The translations under genes and the position numbers were made by a program. The notes under the pieces are model-generated. The model saw only the letters and a program-made list of their open reading frames with translations. It did not search any database and was not told where the DNA came from. Below, piece after piece: positions 43,564-56,348 of a stretch of 64,000 bases of DNA (within the stretch, counting starts at the first letter, position 1; each line of letters opens with the position of its first letter). The stretch comes from Lineus longissimus. Its lineage: Eukaryota; Nemertea; Pilidiophora; Heteronemertea; Lineidae. The stretch covers positions 12,727,001-12,791,000 of the forward strand of contig NC_088308.1 in the NCBI RefSeq assembly GCF_910592395.1, read 5' to 3'.

Positions 43564-44948
43564 TTATGCCCCCGCTAAAGTGGGGGCATTATGTTCTTAG
43601 GTGGTTTCCGGCCGCCGCGTCGTCCGCCTCGTCCGCCGCACTGAATTCCAGACTATAACTCAAGAACCCCTTGCTCAGCTGACTTGAAATTTTTAGGGGG
43701 TGTAGGCCTAGTGTGTCAAAGGGTCCCTATTGTTTTTTGGCGCGTTCCAAAATCCAATATGGCTGCCAGCCGCCATCTTAGATTTTTGCATTCCGCTCGT
43801 TTACTAGAGAACCGGAGGTCCAACAGTCTTCAAACTTTTGTGGCGTAATGGTCTATGGTAGGGGAGGTTCCCTATCGATTTTGGGCCCGACCCGAAATCA
43901 AAGATGGCCGCCAGCCACCATCTTAGATTTTCGCATTCCGCTCGTTTACTAGAGAACCGGATGTCCAACAGTCTTCAAACTTTTGTGGCGTAATGGTCTA
44001 TGGTTGGGGAGGTTCCCTATCGATTTTGGGCCCGACCCGAAATCAAAGATGGCCGCCAGCCACCATCTTAGATTTTCGCATTCCGCTCGTTAACTGGAGA
44101 ACCGGAGGTTCAACAGTCTTCAAACTTTTGTGGCGTAATGGTCTATGGTAGGGGAGGTTCCCTATCGATTTTGGGCCCGACCCGAAATCAAAGATGGCCG
44201 CCAGCCACCATCTTAGATTTTCGCATTCCGCTCGTTTACTAGAGAACCGGATGTCCAACAGTCTTCAAACTTTTGTGGCGTAATGGTCTATGGTTGGGGA
44301 GGTTCCCTATCGATTTTGGGCCCGACCCGAAATCAAAGATGGCCGCCAGCCACCATCTTAGATTTTGGCATTCCGCTCGTTAACTGGAGAACCAGAGGTC
44401 CAACAGTCTTCAAACTTTTGTGGTGTAATGGTCTATGGTAGTGGAGGTTCCCTATCGATTTTGGGCCAGACCCGAAATCAAAGATGGCCACCAGGTCCCC
44501 GACTTGGTGATTTGTATTCCGCCCCGTAAATTAAGAACCGAGTGAGTGACAGACCTGAAAGTTATGTGGTGTTATAACCTAGTGTAGGGGAGGTTCCCTA
44601 TCCATTTTGGGCCCGATCTGAAATCCAAGATGGCTGCCAGGCCCGACTTGGTTTTTCGCATTCCGACCTGTAACTCAAGAACCAAGTGAGTGACAGACCT
44701 GAAACTTATGTGGTGTGATGAGGTTGTGTAGGGGAGGTTCCCTGTCGATTTTGGGCCTGACCCAAAATTCAATATGGCTGCCAGCAGCCAACTTAGATTT
44801 TGGTATTCCGATTGTTAACTGAAGAACTAGAGGTTTGACACACTTCAAACTTTTGTGGTGTAATGGTCTTCAGTAGGGGAGTTTCTCTATCGATTTTGGG
44901 CGCATTCCAGAATCCAAAATGGCCTCCAGCCGCCATCTTAGATTTTTG
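43564..44948 (+). repeat. Tandem array of 145-base units behind a hairpin
   Basis: It starts with TGCCCCCGC-taaa-GTGGGGGCA and a CGTCCGC-rich zone. Units then follow at an exact 145-base spacing (gcattccgctcg at 43788, 43933, 44078, 44223, 44368), nearly identical, passing into divergent units. Each unit has AAGATGGCCGCCAGCC followed by ACCATCTTAG. Short minus-strand frames are by-products of the period. Confidence 0.92.
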
Positions 44949-45782
44949 CTGAGATGAGATAAGATAAGAGATGAGATAAATAGCCACGCATTTCTACACG
45001 CAATTCCTATTCATTGATATCCGAGCATTGGATATTCTGTGACTGACACCAGGAGAAGGGATAAATAGCCTGACAGTTGTTATTCATTAGCATGTAAGCA
45101 ATGGATATTCTGTGACTGATTCTAGCAGATTGCACTAGCTACCCGGCAGTGACTAGTCTTTAACTTCCTGAGTACCAGATATTCTGTCACTGATTCCAGG
45201 CGATCGCATAATTGATGCTGTTCCAGTAACAGGGTCAACACCTTGCCCACTGATCTTCTGTGTAAATTGCTAGCAGGCAATCGCCTTGGAAACGGCAAAA
45301 ACTTAAAGGATCAAGGAGATGACAACGGCGAAAATAGTATAGACCACGCTTCACCTCTGTAGTGAGTAAATGGGAAAACCAACCTCTGCTGTTCACGTGC
45401 ATGTCTATTGTCAGACCAACTAGCCCAGTCAACAGCCATATTATTGTGGATGTTATTTGAGAGCCTCCACAAAATTTCATAAACAGCCACAGAGAAGATA
45501 TTATCGTATTTATGCGCTTATAATCGCACTGCGCTTATATTCGAGGTGCGCTTATAGCCACAATTTCATATTTATAGGCTAAATAACGCGCGCAATGAAC
45601 ATATTAACACATCGAATACACCAGAGCGGGGGCATACATTCGCAATTTGCCCCAATTGGGTTATATATTTCTAGTTGGTTTATAGTATCGCGTCATCGGG
45701 AATTCCCGGGTATTTTCCCATTGAGACATCAAGTCTGCCCGTCACTTGGATGATATAGGACAGACCTGAGACACATCGCGCG
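44949..45782. other. Unassigned stretch
   Basis: It begins with a GAGATAAGATAAGAG-type simple run. Twin sentences around ggatattctgtgactgattc occur three times at about 45030, 45110 and 45180, a loose tandem repeat. No gene. Confidence 0.5.
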
Positions 45783-47472
45783 TTGAATCATGGTATCGGG
45801 GACCTTGCACACATGTCATCTGATGTCATCTTCGTCTGTCTTCGGCGAGCTTTCGGAGGTCGTCGGAAGCACTTCGGAAGTCTTCGGGAAAGTCCGGAAA
45901 CGCACGAATACAGACCGTCTAAAATCAACATGTGTATAGTATGTGTATTGCCGGAACTACTTTCAGACTCTCGCTTGACGGTCGAGGTAAGAACATGTAT
46001 TTGACTCATTTCGACCCCTGATTAATATGCAATTTTCGGAGTATTTAGGCTATAAAAATCCCTAGATTAGATTAACATCATAAGATTTAGGTATAGTCAT
46101 TGCAGGGACTTGATACTTGAATGGTTTCTATCGAAAACTAAGCAGTTGCCGGTCGTTATAGATTCGGCGATCCACAGTACAGGTGTTTGTTGACGTAGGT
46201 CTATTACGGACACGCTTTCTTCTCCATTGGCGTGCCGTTGTGTATTCAGATCATGCATGCATAGTATTCATCAGTGCGAGCATTGAGTTCATGAGCTGCC
46301 TCGATCCTGTGCGTTCATGAGTTGTTCATCTTCATGATCAAGAAGATGATTCATTGATTGACTGCTTGAGAGTCAATTGATTGCACTGCATGTCTTTCAG
46401 TTGGCGAAATGATAGCATAGGCCTAATATGTAAAGTGCAAGCGCTCTACACGACTACAGTGCATAACTTTAAAAATCATTGATGAAAATAACATAAAATC
46501 AGTATTCTAACAGTCATGACACTTAAGCGTACAAGCTGTTCACTATTCCTCTGAATTAGAAATTCTTCACCATATTTTGTACCTGTATTAAACTAACCAC
46601 ACATTTCTAACTTCAGGATAAGGAACCCCACGAGGTGATGGTCAGTAACACACAAACTAAAGTTCGAAACCTCACAGTTAAGGATGACTCCGGCTCAACC
46701 TAAGTAGCCCTCTGACGCGAGGAAGCCACCAAAGATGTGCATATCGGAGAATGTGTCACCATCTCTGATGCCAAAATGTCAAATCGTAGTGGCATCACCA
46801 ACCTGAATGCCAATGACCAAACTAGAGGTAATTAAATACATGTATAGCACCTTGTACTCTTTGCTTATCATTGGATTGTAACACAATGTTTCTAGAATTA
46901 GATCTATGCAGTTTCAAAACATCTAAATCAGCAGATGATTTCTTGCCTATCACAATATGTGTCCTCTTGCAGACAGACAACTGAACCATAACAACTTGTG
47001 GATGCTGTTTTGACTTACTCTTTCTGTTATTCAGTCACTGCAAGTTGTATGCATTCAAGAAATATACCATTACTTAACTCTTTCAGTGCCATTTAAAAAT
47101 GTACCATATAGGTGCACAACAGCTAAAAAACAAAGACATTCATTGATCTTCAGCATATTGTGTACCATCTCTCATCTCATGCAACAATTAAATGTTCAAA
47201 TCCTCTGCTTTCAGAAAACCAAAATGCCTCAAACAACTGCAGAAATCTCATTCATTGCTGTGGACGAAATAACATGCAATATAACTACTTTGCTAGATGA
47301 CTCCCTCAGCGGATTCAAAATATCAACAAATTCTCTCAAGAACTATTTATCTATTGAAAGTGAAAATCCTACAGAAGTAGAAGAGGCACTATTGGCATTA
47401 CTACCTCTGAATATCAAAGTAAAGCATGTGCAGCAAAATATCACAGACATAGTTACTGTTGACCAAATGTAA
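45783..47472 (+). pseudogene. Broken OB-fold (RPA-like) gene, three exon-like blocks
   Basis: Block 1 ends LPELLSDSRLTVE at a gtaaga donor (45986). Block 2 (46617-46827, acceptor ctaacttcag, donor gtaatt) continues in frame with DKEPHEVMVSNTQTKVRNLT, VKDDSGS, then REEATKDVHIGECVTISDAK, the strand pattern of a replication-protein-A-type single-stranded-DNA-binding fold. It contains in-frame stops TAA (46701) and TGA (46713). Block 3 (47215-47472, acceptor ctgctttcag) encodes TTAEISFIAVDEITCNITTL and ends in TAA. The phases of blocks 2 and 3 do not join, so an exon is missing or lost. RPA-like genes are often carried by Helitron-group elements, which fits the neighbourhood. The family call is by pattern only. 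Confidence 0.45.
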
Positions 47473-49008
47473 ACAAGCCATAACCGTTTCAATTTATTGT
47501 TGCCATATGTGATGCTCTCTGGAAAAAAAACTGGTTTGAGTCACTCTGAACTTGGCAGGTTGAGACGGACTGGTTCTTCACTTCCTTGCTGTCTGCCTAT
47601 TGTCAAATCTCAGTTAATCAGTTAGACTCGGATTTACAATAGGCAAACAGTGGGGAAATCAACAACCGGTTCGTTTCATCCTACAATTTCTTTTCAATGT
47701 TATCTTTCATGCAATCAAACCGCTGTATACTAGTTTAGTAGTAATTTCTTTGGTTATTATTCGTACAATCAAACCACTGTATACTAGTACTAATTTCTTA
47801 TCGTTCATACAATCAAACTGCTGTATACTGATGAACAGCATTTTCTTTTCATTGTTCCATACTTATTTTTGTATACTTCATAATTCATCATTTAATTACT
47901 GTTGATTTCATATTGATTATCAATCATCCATACATGTACGTATTAATTTATCAATCACTTGCTGGACAAGATAATCATTTTAATAAAAACTAAATCTTAT
48001 TTTTCCAGAATATCTTTGTCTTCTTTACATTGTACATTCATGCATATCAGCCCTAGAACAGTACCCATCCAGGTGCAACCCTTATGAAAAGGCTCTACGA
48101 TATGTTGTTCTGCAGGCAGTTCTCAAATAGTGCCTCTAAAACCCTCCACAGGAATATTTCTAATAATTTAAGTAGGCAGAGAGTTCGCTGGCAATTGCCA
48201 GCTCTAGTTAAAAAATATGATACAACGACGATGACGACGGACGACGACAGACTCTGTTGTATAGACTCGCCTACGGTGAGCCAAAAAGGTGGTTTAAAAT
48301 GCCAAGTTCCTTAATTCATTCATATTTCATTGAACACTTGTTCAAAATTAGATCAAATCACATCCCATTGCTTGAAATTAAATTATTTTCGTAAAAAACA
48401 TTCATTCGTTGTACACACAACCGAAAAAACCTCCCTCTACTAGGTCACACACCTGTGTTGACCCTCTTAGCCACGTACTCGACTTTAATCGAGTACGGGA
48501 CTCGACAAAATCCGAGTACAGATTTGGTTCAGAACTTCGCCCTGCAGAGGCATCACCAATCCACAAATAAAACTGGCTCCTACGTCATTGCATGGCGCAG
48601 ATCCCAATGATTGCGGTGATATTATGGTTTGTATGGGGATTCCAGTCGTATTTTCGCGAATGCGCGAACTTCGTGACATTTTTTGGGCCTTCAACCTGCT
48701 TGACATTTCGGGGTATAATTCAACAATATGACTGTCAATTATTCTAAACCACAGGGAAAAGAAAGCTAAATTCTTCAACAAATAACTGTAATTTTTATAT
48801 TTGATCGAAACTCTTTTTCTATTTTTTTTTTACCAATTTGGCAAAAACTTAGTTTTTTGGTGAAAAAATGAAAATTTATACCCAAAAAGTAATAATATGG
48901 GAAAAAAAAATTTGAAAAAATCATGTCGTCCAATAGAGGACAAAATAATATAGGCAGACATCTTTGCTTCATATATTTTGACATAATAGGCGAGTTATTC
49001 TGATTTTT
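47473..49008. other. Intron stretch with an inverted HINE-A 5' end
   Basis: 48219-48292 is the reverse complement of a HINE-A start (ggctcaccgtaggcgagtct on the minus strand, with CGTC runs). A loose repeat of caatcaaaccgctgtatact occurs three times at 47715-47830. A short palindrome gtactcgac-ttta-atcgagtac lies near 48476. No gene. Confidence 0.55.
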
Positions 49009-49011
49009 TGG

Positions 49012-50452
49012 CTCACTGTAGGGGAGTCTATACGATAGCTCTGTGTCCGTTGTTGTCGTCGTCGTCCTTGTCCGTCGTCCGTTGTATCCTGTGGCACGTT
49101 TCTTAACCGCTTGTGCTATGAACCTGAAACTTTGTATACATCATGCTAAAGGTAATATGTACCCTGACACTGAATTTTGCTCCGGTCTAATTCTTGACTT
49201 TGCCACCAGAGGCCTTAAACCGAAAAGTTAAAATGTGCAATATCTCATTTATTACTGATTTGCTTTTGACAAAAATTTTATGGTGGGTACCCCTAGCAAG
49301 GATACTTTACATATCATACGGGATTTTGATTTGACCTACTTTTCAAGGTCACAGAGGTCAAACTCTAAAATTTTACCGATAGTGGCACGTTTTGTCTTTA
49401 CTCGTCCTGTTGTCTTTAAATTTGGTATGTAGACACCTATTACGTAGCTCTACATGTTGACAAAAAATCAGATCGATGTGGCGTACTTTTTAAGGTCACA
49501 GAGGTCAAATGGTGTGAATTGGCCATTTGTGTGTGAATATGGCACGTTTCTTAACCACTAAAGTTATGAACTTTAAACCTGGTACACGTGACCCCCTAGG
49601 TCAGATGACCTGTGACACTGATTTCCTTATCTTTGCCACCAGGGGGCCAAAACCAAAAAATTGAATAGTGCCATATCTCGCTTATTACTGATTAGTTTTT
49701 GGGTAAAAATTTTATGGTAGATACTCTTAGCAAAGATACATCACATATGATACGGGTATTGATTTGACATACTTGTCAAGGTCACAGAGGTCAAAGGGTG
49801 TAAATTGGCCATTTGAGCGTAACTGTGGAACGTTTGTTAACCCCTGAGGCTATGAACTTGAGACTTTGTACAAAGGACCCCCAGGTCAGCTGACCTCTGA
49901 CCCTGAATTACAGTCCGGTCTGATTCTCGACTTGGCCACCAGGGGGCCAAAAGTTAAAACCTAGAAAGTGTGATATCTCGCTTATTAGTGATTCGTTTTC
50001 AATAACATTTTTATGGTAGGTTCTCCTGGCAAGGATACATCACATATCATATGAGTTTTTGATCTGACCTGCTTTTCAAGGTCACAGAGGTCAAATGGCG
50101 TAAATTGGTCGTTTGATTGTAACTATGGCACGTTTCTTAACCACTAAGGCTATTAACTAGAAATTTGGTACGTCATGTAACCTCGGACACCGAATTTCGA
50201 TCTGATCTGGTACTCAACTTCGCCACCAGGAGGCCAAAACTAAAATAGGTAAAAAAGGGCAATATCTCGTTTATTAGTGACTTGTTTTTGATGATATTCT
50301 TATGGTACTTACTCCAAGCAACGATACATCACATGTCATACCGACTTTGGTTTGACCTATATACTATACATGTAAAATGTTTCTGAATCTGGATGAATTC
50401 CAATGCACCAAATATCTATACGGTGAGCACAATGGCCCCTGGCCGTTTCATT
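49012..50452 (+). mobile_element. HINE-A, full-length copy
   Basis: ggctcactgtaggggagtct to tacggtgagcacaatggccc and the terminal stem. Four AGGTCACAGAGGTCA motifs (49346, 49493, 49789, 50089), inverted half-sites AGGTCAGATGACCT (49606) and AGGTCAGCTGACCT (49883), and CCACCAGGGGGC at 49636 and 49936. Same monomer order as 59714-61160. Confidence 0.88.
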
Positions 50453-51236
50453 ACTGATTATTTTTTTTGTAAAAATTTTATGGTAGATACTCTCAGCAAG
50501 GATACATCACATATGATACGGGTTTTTGATTTGACGTACTTTTCAATGTTTCAGAGGTCAAATGGCGTAAATTGGCCATTTGAGCATAACTGTGGAATGT
50601 TTGTTAACCCCTAAGGCTATGAACTTGAGACTTTGTGTAAAGGACCCCCTAGGTCAGCTGACCTCTGACCGTGAATTTCAGTCCGGTCTGATTCTCGACT
50701 TGGCCACCAGGGGGCCAAAAGTGAAAACCTAGAAAGTGTGATATCTCGCTTATTAGTGATTCCTTTTCAATAACATTTTTATGGTAGGTGCTCCTAGCAA
50801 GGATACATCAGGTATTATATGAGTTTTTGATCTGACCTGCTTTTCAAGGTCACATAGGTCAATTGGCGTAAATTAGTCGTTTGATTGTAACTATGGCACG
50901 TTTCTTAACCACTAAAGCTATGAACTTGCAATTTGGTACACATGACTCCCTACATCATGTAATCTCGGACACCGAATTTCGATCTGATCTGGTACTCAAC
51001 TTGGCCACCAGGAGGCCAAAACTAAAATAGGTAAAAAGTGCAATATCTCGTTTATTAGTGACTTGTTTTTGATGATATTCTTATGGTACTTACTCCAAGC
51101 AAATATACATCACATGTCATACCGACTTTGGTTTGACCTATATACTATACATTTACAATGTTTCTTAATCTGGATGAATTCCAAAGCACCAAATATCTAT
51201 ACGGTGAGCACAATGGCCCCTGGCCGTTTCATTTGA
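50453..51236 (+). repeat. HINE-A, tandem duplicate of the preceding 3' half
   Basis: It starts in mid-monomer (ttactgattatttttttt) and repeats the content of about 49683-50452, including a second 3' terminus. Contains AGGTCACATAGGTCA at 50848 and TGGCCACCAGGGGGC at 50701. Arose by local tandem duplication of about 770-780 bases. Confidence 0.85.
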
Positions 51237-51972
<736 letters not shown>

Positions 51973-52075
51973 TAGATTATAATCAATCCCTTGCATCAGT
52001 GACATTATCTTCTTCAGATGATAACCAGTCAAAAAATGGCAAATAACTGTATGTAGTTTATGATTTACTAGCATT

Positions 52076-52945
52076 GTACCCTTAGCGCAGGCAGGTTCAA
52101 ATGGGCTATACCTTGAATAGATTGAATTGCAATGAAAATCTAATGTCGGCCTCCAAATGACTCGAACCAATTGCACTATCAGTCACTACTATAACTTTAA
52201 AATGCGTGCTCCTCCTACATGTAGCAAGGTCTCCGGCAAGGCACTTACTTGACAGGCAAGCTAGAAGTTCAGCACCGTGAGCAGCTCCTTGATAAGGCCA
52301 TGCCAATTTCAGAGTGCCTCTTCAGATACATCAAGTATTGAAAGCTGTGGTGAGCACATAAACAGACCATGGTAACCTTCATTTGAAAATCCCTTCATAA
52401 TCAAGGGCTAGCTCTGGCTAACACAGCACCCATAATAGCCCACCAATTTGACCCCAGCTCCTTACTGCGGGAAAACCCAAGTCGAGCAACCAAAAGTACC
52501 AAAAATACATTTTTGTTTACATTTGAACTGGACACATACGTTTGTTTACAATTTCTTTCCCCGCGAAATCTCGAATGAAGATCAGGTGACCTGCAATCGT
52601 GGATTGAAAATAACATTAACCTTGGTTCAGCAGGTCAACATGTACAGGCTGTTCCAATCATCCCCCTACAGCCAGCTGTTCAACAGGTAGTGTTAGTCAC
52701 CCCACAGGGAGTGCAGGTAATTGATTAATCCCCTGCATAACTAAACAGCAATGGCTTGGCTTCTGTGAGTGGTAAGGAAAAGGATAATTGACAGTGTCGG
52801 ATTAAAAATCCCTCATTACTGCTCCGCTGAAGTAAATTTCCGGAAATAAACATAACGTTGCATCAGGATAACATATCACCTGCAACGTGCAAAATTTCGA
52901 GACGAAACACTACCCCCGAATGGCACTTTATCGAGCCGCCTTATA
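52076..52945 (-). repeat. Dispersed ~1-kb repeat (family E), copy 2, inverted
   Basis: Reverse complement of 8369-9455. It lacks that copy's extra segment near 9180-9380. Non-coding; short frames are incidental. Confidence 0.8.
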
Positions 52946-53060
52946 GTATTATGATATAGATGTGATACTGCCCTTGTGTCTAATCTGAGTCACTAGCAGG
53001 CACTGGTTGGTTTTCTCAGGCCGGTGCTGTCTTGAGCTTTCTGATAATCAACCTGTGGCT

Positions 53061-53840
53061 CTCTTACAAATTGAATCGGACACATGTGCAGGTGCAGTAT
53101 TTAGTTGAGCGGAGGCATAATAAAAATACTGCATGTGCACATGTTCTCAGCTGGTTTCCGCGCCTGCGTCCGCACTATATTCCGCTCAATATCTCAAGAA
53201 ATGCTAGTCTGGAAGACATGCAATTTTTGTGGCATAAAGGGCTGGAGTGTCAAAGGTTTCCTATTGATTTTGGCCCGACCAAAAATCAAACATGGCCACC
53301 TTCTTTGTTTTCGCATTCTGCCCAATTACTCGAGAACCAAGTGAGTGACAGACCTGATTATTCTGTGCTGTGTTGACCTAGTTTAGGGGAGTTCCCTTAT
53401 GATTTTGGGTTTGACCCAAAATCCAGGATGTTCGCCAGGCTGCCATCTTCGTTTTTTGCATTCCGCCCCATAACTCCAGAACTGAGTGAGTGACAGATCT
53501 GAAACTTATGTGATGTGATGTACTACGGTAGGGGAAGGGACGATCCCTAACGTTTTTGGACTCGACCCAAGTTCCAAGACGGCAGCCTGGCCACTGTCTT
53601 TTTTTTCGCATTCCGCCAAATTTCTTGAGAACCAAATGAGTGACAGACCTGATTATTCTGTGCTTGACGCCCTAGTTTAGGGGAGCTCCCTAATGATTTT
53701 GGGCCCGACCCAAAATCCAAGATAGCCCCCAGGCTGCCATTTTTGTTTTCACATTCCGCCCAATAACTCAACAACCAAGTGGGTGACAGACTTGATTCTT
53801 GTGTGCTGTGATGACCTAGTTTAGGGGAGTTCCCTCTTGG
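53061..53840 (+). repeat. Variant 145-base-type array
   Basis: About five divergent units with gcattccgcccaataactc, aaccaagtgagtgacagacc and a toggling ctgtgctg/tgtgatg word. Preceded by tttccgcgcctgcgtccgca, which parallels the CGTCC-rich start at 43610. Confidence 0.8.
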
Positions 53841-53842
53841 TT

Positions 53843-54052
53843 TTTGGCTCACCGTAGGGGAGTCTATACAATGGCGCAGCATCCGTCGTCCGTTGCTGTC
53901 TGTAATTGTTTCAAAAACAGAGGCACGTTTTTTCACTGCTAGAACTGTGAACTTGAAACTTTGTACACAGGACCCTCTAGGTCAGGTGACATCTGACAAT
54001 GAATTTCAGTCTGATTTGATTCGTAACTTGGCCACCAGGGGGCTAGAATTTT
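53843..54052 (+). repeat. HINE-A 5' fragment
   Basis: ggctcaccgtaggggagtct through TGGCCACCAGGGGGC at 54029, then truncated in a T run. Confidence 0.85.
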
Positions 54053-54392
54053 TTTTCTAAACTTGGGTTGAATATTTACTGAGTTATGAACTTGATTTCA
54101 GTTGGGCCTTGGGCTTTGCTGACTTGAACATTTCATGACGAAGAAATCGTTAAACATGCAGCTCATATTTCGAAAACCTGCAGCTTTAATATTTAACATC
54201 ATTTTTATTTCTTTGTGTCCAGCACAGAAAACTCCTTCAAATGCAATATAGTAGGACAGCTAATTCCGTCCAACTACGGAGATATCTACTTAAATATTTG
54301 TCAGCAACTATGATTTGTTAACTTGTCAGACCACAAGGTCTATCGGCGAGCTTTTCCCGCTACATTGTTGTATTGGGTGGCTATTTATAGCC
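54053..54392. other. Unassigned stretch
   Basis: Nothing recognised. Confidence 0.5.
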
Positions 54393-54847
54393 GTTAATAG
54401 GCAGGCCGGTAAGTCCAAATGAGATTGAACAATGCACATCTAGAAAGTTTCTCCTTATTAAGCCGTACATACTTTAAATGCTTGAACGCTACTGTACCGT
54501 TGTTTGTAGGCCTCGGTCTATAGGCCTAGGGATATTTATATGGGCCGACCGCAAAGAAACTCCGATAGCGCTATTAACAGGGCCTACCGAAAATAGTGTA
54601 ATTGTTATAAATGTGATGCCCATTAAAAAAAACGACTGCCCTCTAATATTAAACTCCCATCACAACACACAATTACTTAGTAAATGTCACCCACGCTCGA
54701 TTAAAACCGCAAAGCTGACACCTTGAGTGATTGCATTGCCATGGCAATAAATTCTGTGCCCTCAACACACACCGCTCGATTAAAACTTCAAAGCATCACC
54801 TGCTGTCAACTATGCTACTTTTAGACATAACTGGCCTGCCTATTAAC
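54393..54847. mobile_element. 455-base element with 15-base inverted ends
   Basis: GTTAATAGGCAGGCC on the left and its exact inverse GGCCTGCCTATTAAC on the right. The interior has a repeated gctcgattaaaac word. No target duplication is evident. Probably a MITE. Confidence 0.55.
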
Positions 54848-54995
54848 TAAACATGAAATGAATATCCCTTTGATGATCAGGCCTATCGACTGATTCAGTT
54901 GAAGGAAAGTGTCATTATACGTACAGGATGGTTCAAAAAAATGTTTACCTTCGAATCGGAAAAATCCGTACCACCAATGCTGAGTCGCAATAAAT

Positions 54996-56348
54996 TCAGT
55001 CCATTTCTATTTCCTCCTCCAGAATGTTGACAAACTCAAGCCCAATTTCCTCCTCCTCTTGGTCTAGCTCCTGCAGTGGTCCGGCGTCAATTGGGGCTGC
55101 CCTGAACAAGGCCGACTCGAATCCACTCTCAATTACTTGCGGAGGTACAGCTTTCCAAGCCTCACTCACGATATTAACTACCTCACGCAGCCCAATACGT
55201 TCACAGGTCCCGTCATCTTGGGTGTTGTCATTTTTCCAGGCTTTCCACGTCTTCCGCAAATTGTTCTTAAAGGATTTCATCACGGCAGCATCGAGGGGTT
55301 GTGCCAGAGACATACAGCATGCCGGGATAAAATTGAGGATGCCTCCCAATTCTGTCACTCGGAGACCGAAATTCTCCATGCGGTGCACTCTGTACCTATC
55401 CATGAGGAGAAGAAATTGATCGGTATCTTGTGTGGTGATGTATGGCTCGAATACTTCATCTAACCAATGATTGACAGTCTCCTCCTTCATCCAACCTGTA
55501 GCGGAGGAGGTTATAATAATGTTTGCAGGCAAGTCCTCCTCTTGCAGGGCTGCCAGTTGTCGGACGAAACCAGTCCTCGGAAAAGTGATGTGCGCCTGGA
55601 ACTTTACTCCCGTCGCGGTGATGGTAAGGGTCACCGTACAACCAAGCTTGGTGTTGGATCGTGACGTCCGCACGTCAACCGACTTGGCTCCCCTGGCGTT
55701 GGCTGTATACAAAGGACGAGACTCGAACAGTGCAAACGTCTGGTCCATATTGAAGAGGAATTGCAGGGCAATCCGAAACTGATCGATCGTCTGCGTCACG
55801 TCGTCGCGGAAGACCTGGACACGTTGGGCAGCGTCAGCAGGCAGAGTGCTAGTATTCTTATTCACTTTCCGGAGAGAGATCTTCTTTCTCTTCATGAATG
55901 CTTCTACCCATCCGGCAGAAGCGTGGAAAACGTGCCGTGTAGGTCTGGACTCTATGAAGCCTTGTCTTTGTTTGTCCGGCAACTGATTCCACCAGTCTTC
56001 AAAAATCGTCATAGCACTGGCTTGTATGTCCTGGATCGCAACAGGCAGCCTCCTCTCCCTCAGCCGCTGGTACCATTGGTAAACACGCTCCTCGACTACC
56101 GGCCATTGACCCACCAGTCGCTCTTTGACTGTCCTGTCCTTGCCGCGACCTTTGCGCTCTTTCTCTTCCAGGTCTTCAAGGTTCCACTTTCTCAACGTTA
56201 AAACTGGGATCTTGTAATGTTCGGCAAACTCGTTCATGCTTTCGACTGTTCCATTCAATGGCCCTGTCTCAAGGTCCTGCAAGTACGCTATTTTCTCGGA
56301 TACCGAATAGCTCCTTCACCGTTTTCTCAAGGGTTCTTCTTGTTCCAT
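54996..56348 (-). pseudogene. pogo/Tigger-like DDE transposase with one in-frame stop
   Basis: From the ATG at 56348 the frame is open except for a TGA at 56316-56318 after ten codons, then continues for over 430 codons. The N-terminus has the Psq-type helix-turn-helix (SVSEKIAYLQDLETG, later IPVLTLRKWN). A CENP-B-type domain follows (ASAGWVEAFMKRKKISLRK). The DDE core shows NMDQTFALF (first Asp), LLMDRYRVHRM (second) and LAQPLDAAVMKSFKNNLR (third). The C-terminus is acidic. The stop lies in a codon one CG-to-TG change away from arginine. The transposon's terminal repeats and TA duplication were not located with confidence. Length is normal for the family. Confidence 0.8.

Noticed and set aside
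43564-44948. Short minus-strand frames repeating PKSIGNLPY-type words
   Set aside because: They follow the 145-base tandem unit and are by-products of its period.
52401-52690. Open frames on both strands in the family E copy
   Set aside because: The corresponding frames in the 8.4-9.5 kb copy are not conserved. Non-coding repeat.
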